A DNA stretch of 64,000 nucleotides. Origin: Neofusicoccum parvum. Taxonomy: Eukaryota > Ascomycota > Dothideomycetes > Botryosphaeriales > Botryosphaeriaceae. Shown piece by piece: positions 63,249 through 64,000 of the stretch. The notes under the pieces were generated by a model that saw only the letters and a list, made by a program, of their open reading frames with translations, did not search any database and had not been told where the DNA came from. Location of the stretch: NCBI GenBank assembly GCA_020912385.1, contig CP087208.1, positions 930,001 through 994,000 of the forward strand, read 5' to 3'. The position numbers were made by a program, and so were the translations under genes. Numbering within the stretch: position 1 is the stretch's first letter; every line of letters begins with the position of its first letter.

Positions 63249-64000
63249 GGCGGCGAGGACGGGGCTCTGCGCGCGTTTGCAGCCGGGAGTCGAATTGGAG
63301 GGAATCGGGGTCGGGGTATCGTGCGCGAAGACTAGGAGAGGTGCAGCGCCAATTGGGTCATATCTACAGTCGTCGGGAGCGGATGGAGGAGAAATGTCAG
63401 CGAGGGTATGACTGCGAGGCGCCCGGGGCCGAGGGGACACATGGAGGCCGGGCCGTGCGATTATCGGAACCATAAGTAAGCACGCAACTGAATGGCATAA
63501 TCAGCCAGCCGCCTTCCGTTCCCGCCGGCCTTTCCACCGTCTTCTTCCGCCGTCGAGCCCCCGCGCACCACCCGCCAACACCTGTGCGAGCCCTCGCGAC
63601 GCCTGCATCCTGCGTCGGGAGAGCTAACGTCAGCCCTACAGCCAGGCACGCGCCGGGGTGCCGTCCCCGCCATGCGACACGCCCTGGTCTCACGCCTGCA
63701 CCCTTCGAGATCCCTTCCGCCGCCTCGGAAACGACATGGGGCTCCGGTACGAGAATGCTGCCGCCTCTCACCATCCACGAATTTATGCAAGCTCTTGTAC
63801 AGACCTTCTGGAGCACTCACAGCAGAGCATTGCTGCAGCCGCGAAATGGTGAAATGGCCCGCAGTCTCTCTACACCATTTCTACCTGATGCAGGGTTGAT
63901 GCATCGGGAACTGCTATCGTCATGCAGATGCACAGTGCTTCGAAACCCACACTAGAGCTGCCCGGATGAATGCTTCGACTACTGACTCAGCCTCGGCTGT
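63249..64000. other. Right edge, RIB1 promoter
   Basis: 5' flank of GTP cyclohydrolase II and unassigned DNA to the window end. The minus-strand frame of RIB1 stays open upstream to about 63470, but the added part is Arg/Pro-rich leader. No other gene was seen. Confidence 0.55.

Noticed and set aside
62364..63335. 323-codon frame antisense to GTP cyclohydrolase II
   Set aside because: Ala/Arg/Val-rich shadow with no domain; the sense strand has the zinc and catalytic motifs.

Overview
The window is nuclear DNA of a filamentous ascomycete (Pezizomycotina, most likely Dothideomycetes; the class is an inference). The evidence is short spliceosomal introns of roughly 50-110 nt with GTRNGT donors and CTAAC-type branch points, fungal-specific families (Mhr1/mL67, Hva1-type TUDOR, GtaA glutaminase, Vps38/UVRAG, Rex3), a moderately GC-rich coding sequence and an intron-bearing nuclear tRNA-Tyr. 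No operon, CRISPR array, integrase or intact transposon was seen.

Layout, left to right. 0-9 kb: a pseudokinase (-), an unrecognised protein of about 796 aa (-), then FAM32A/DUF1754 (+) facing a 76-aa TUDOR mini-protein (-). 9.4-11.5 kb: a secreted bilirubin-oxidase-like multicopper oxidase (-). 14.9-21 kb: Vps38/UVRAG (-) divergent from mitoribosomal mL67/Mhr1 (+), then ceramide synthase Lag1/Lac1 (+). 26-29 kb: a disordered proline/serine-rich protein (-). 34.6-39.2 kb: a Lpl1/Rog1-type lipase (-) divergent from RNA exonuclease Rex3 (+). 40-42 kb: a disordered four-exon protein (+). 45-47.7 kb: secreted glutaminase A (+). 48.3 kb: tRNA-Tyr(GTA) (-). 49-57.4 kb: Gfo/Idh/MocA oxidoreductase (-), a second disordered conserved protein (-), secreted GH37 trehalase (-), a SET-domain protein (-). 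57.9-63.2 kb: an Old-Yellow-Enzyme-like flavin oxidoreductase (-), eIF1A (+), GTP cyclohydrolase II (-).

Most genes are housekeeping (translation, mitochondrial ribosome, RNA processing, sphingolipid and riboflavin synthesis, endosomal PI3-kinase). Three secreted enzymes (multicopper oxidase, glutaminase, trehalase) point to external nutrient and phenolic turnover. There is no sign of a biosynthetic cluster. Gene models were spliced by hand, using frame agreement across each junction and family conservation; exon coordinates are in each entry.

About half of the window has no gene I can support. The longest gaps are 11.5-14.9, 20.9-26.1, 28.9-34.7 and 41.9-45.0 kb. The 5.2-kb gap between two convergent 3' ends (20.9-26.1 kb) is the least expected. 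I did not find a clearly novel multi-gene system. The best leads are the pseudokinase beside the unrecognised 796-aa gene, the all-phase-1 exon structure of the 40-42 kb gene, and the large ORF-less gaps.
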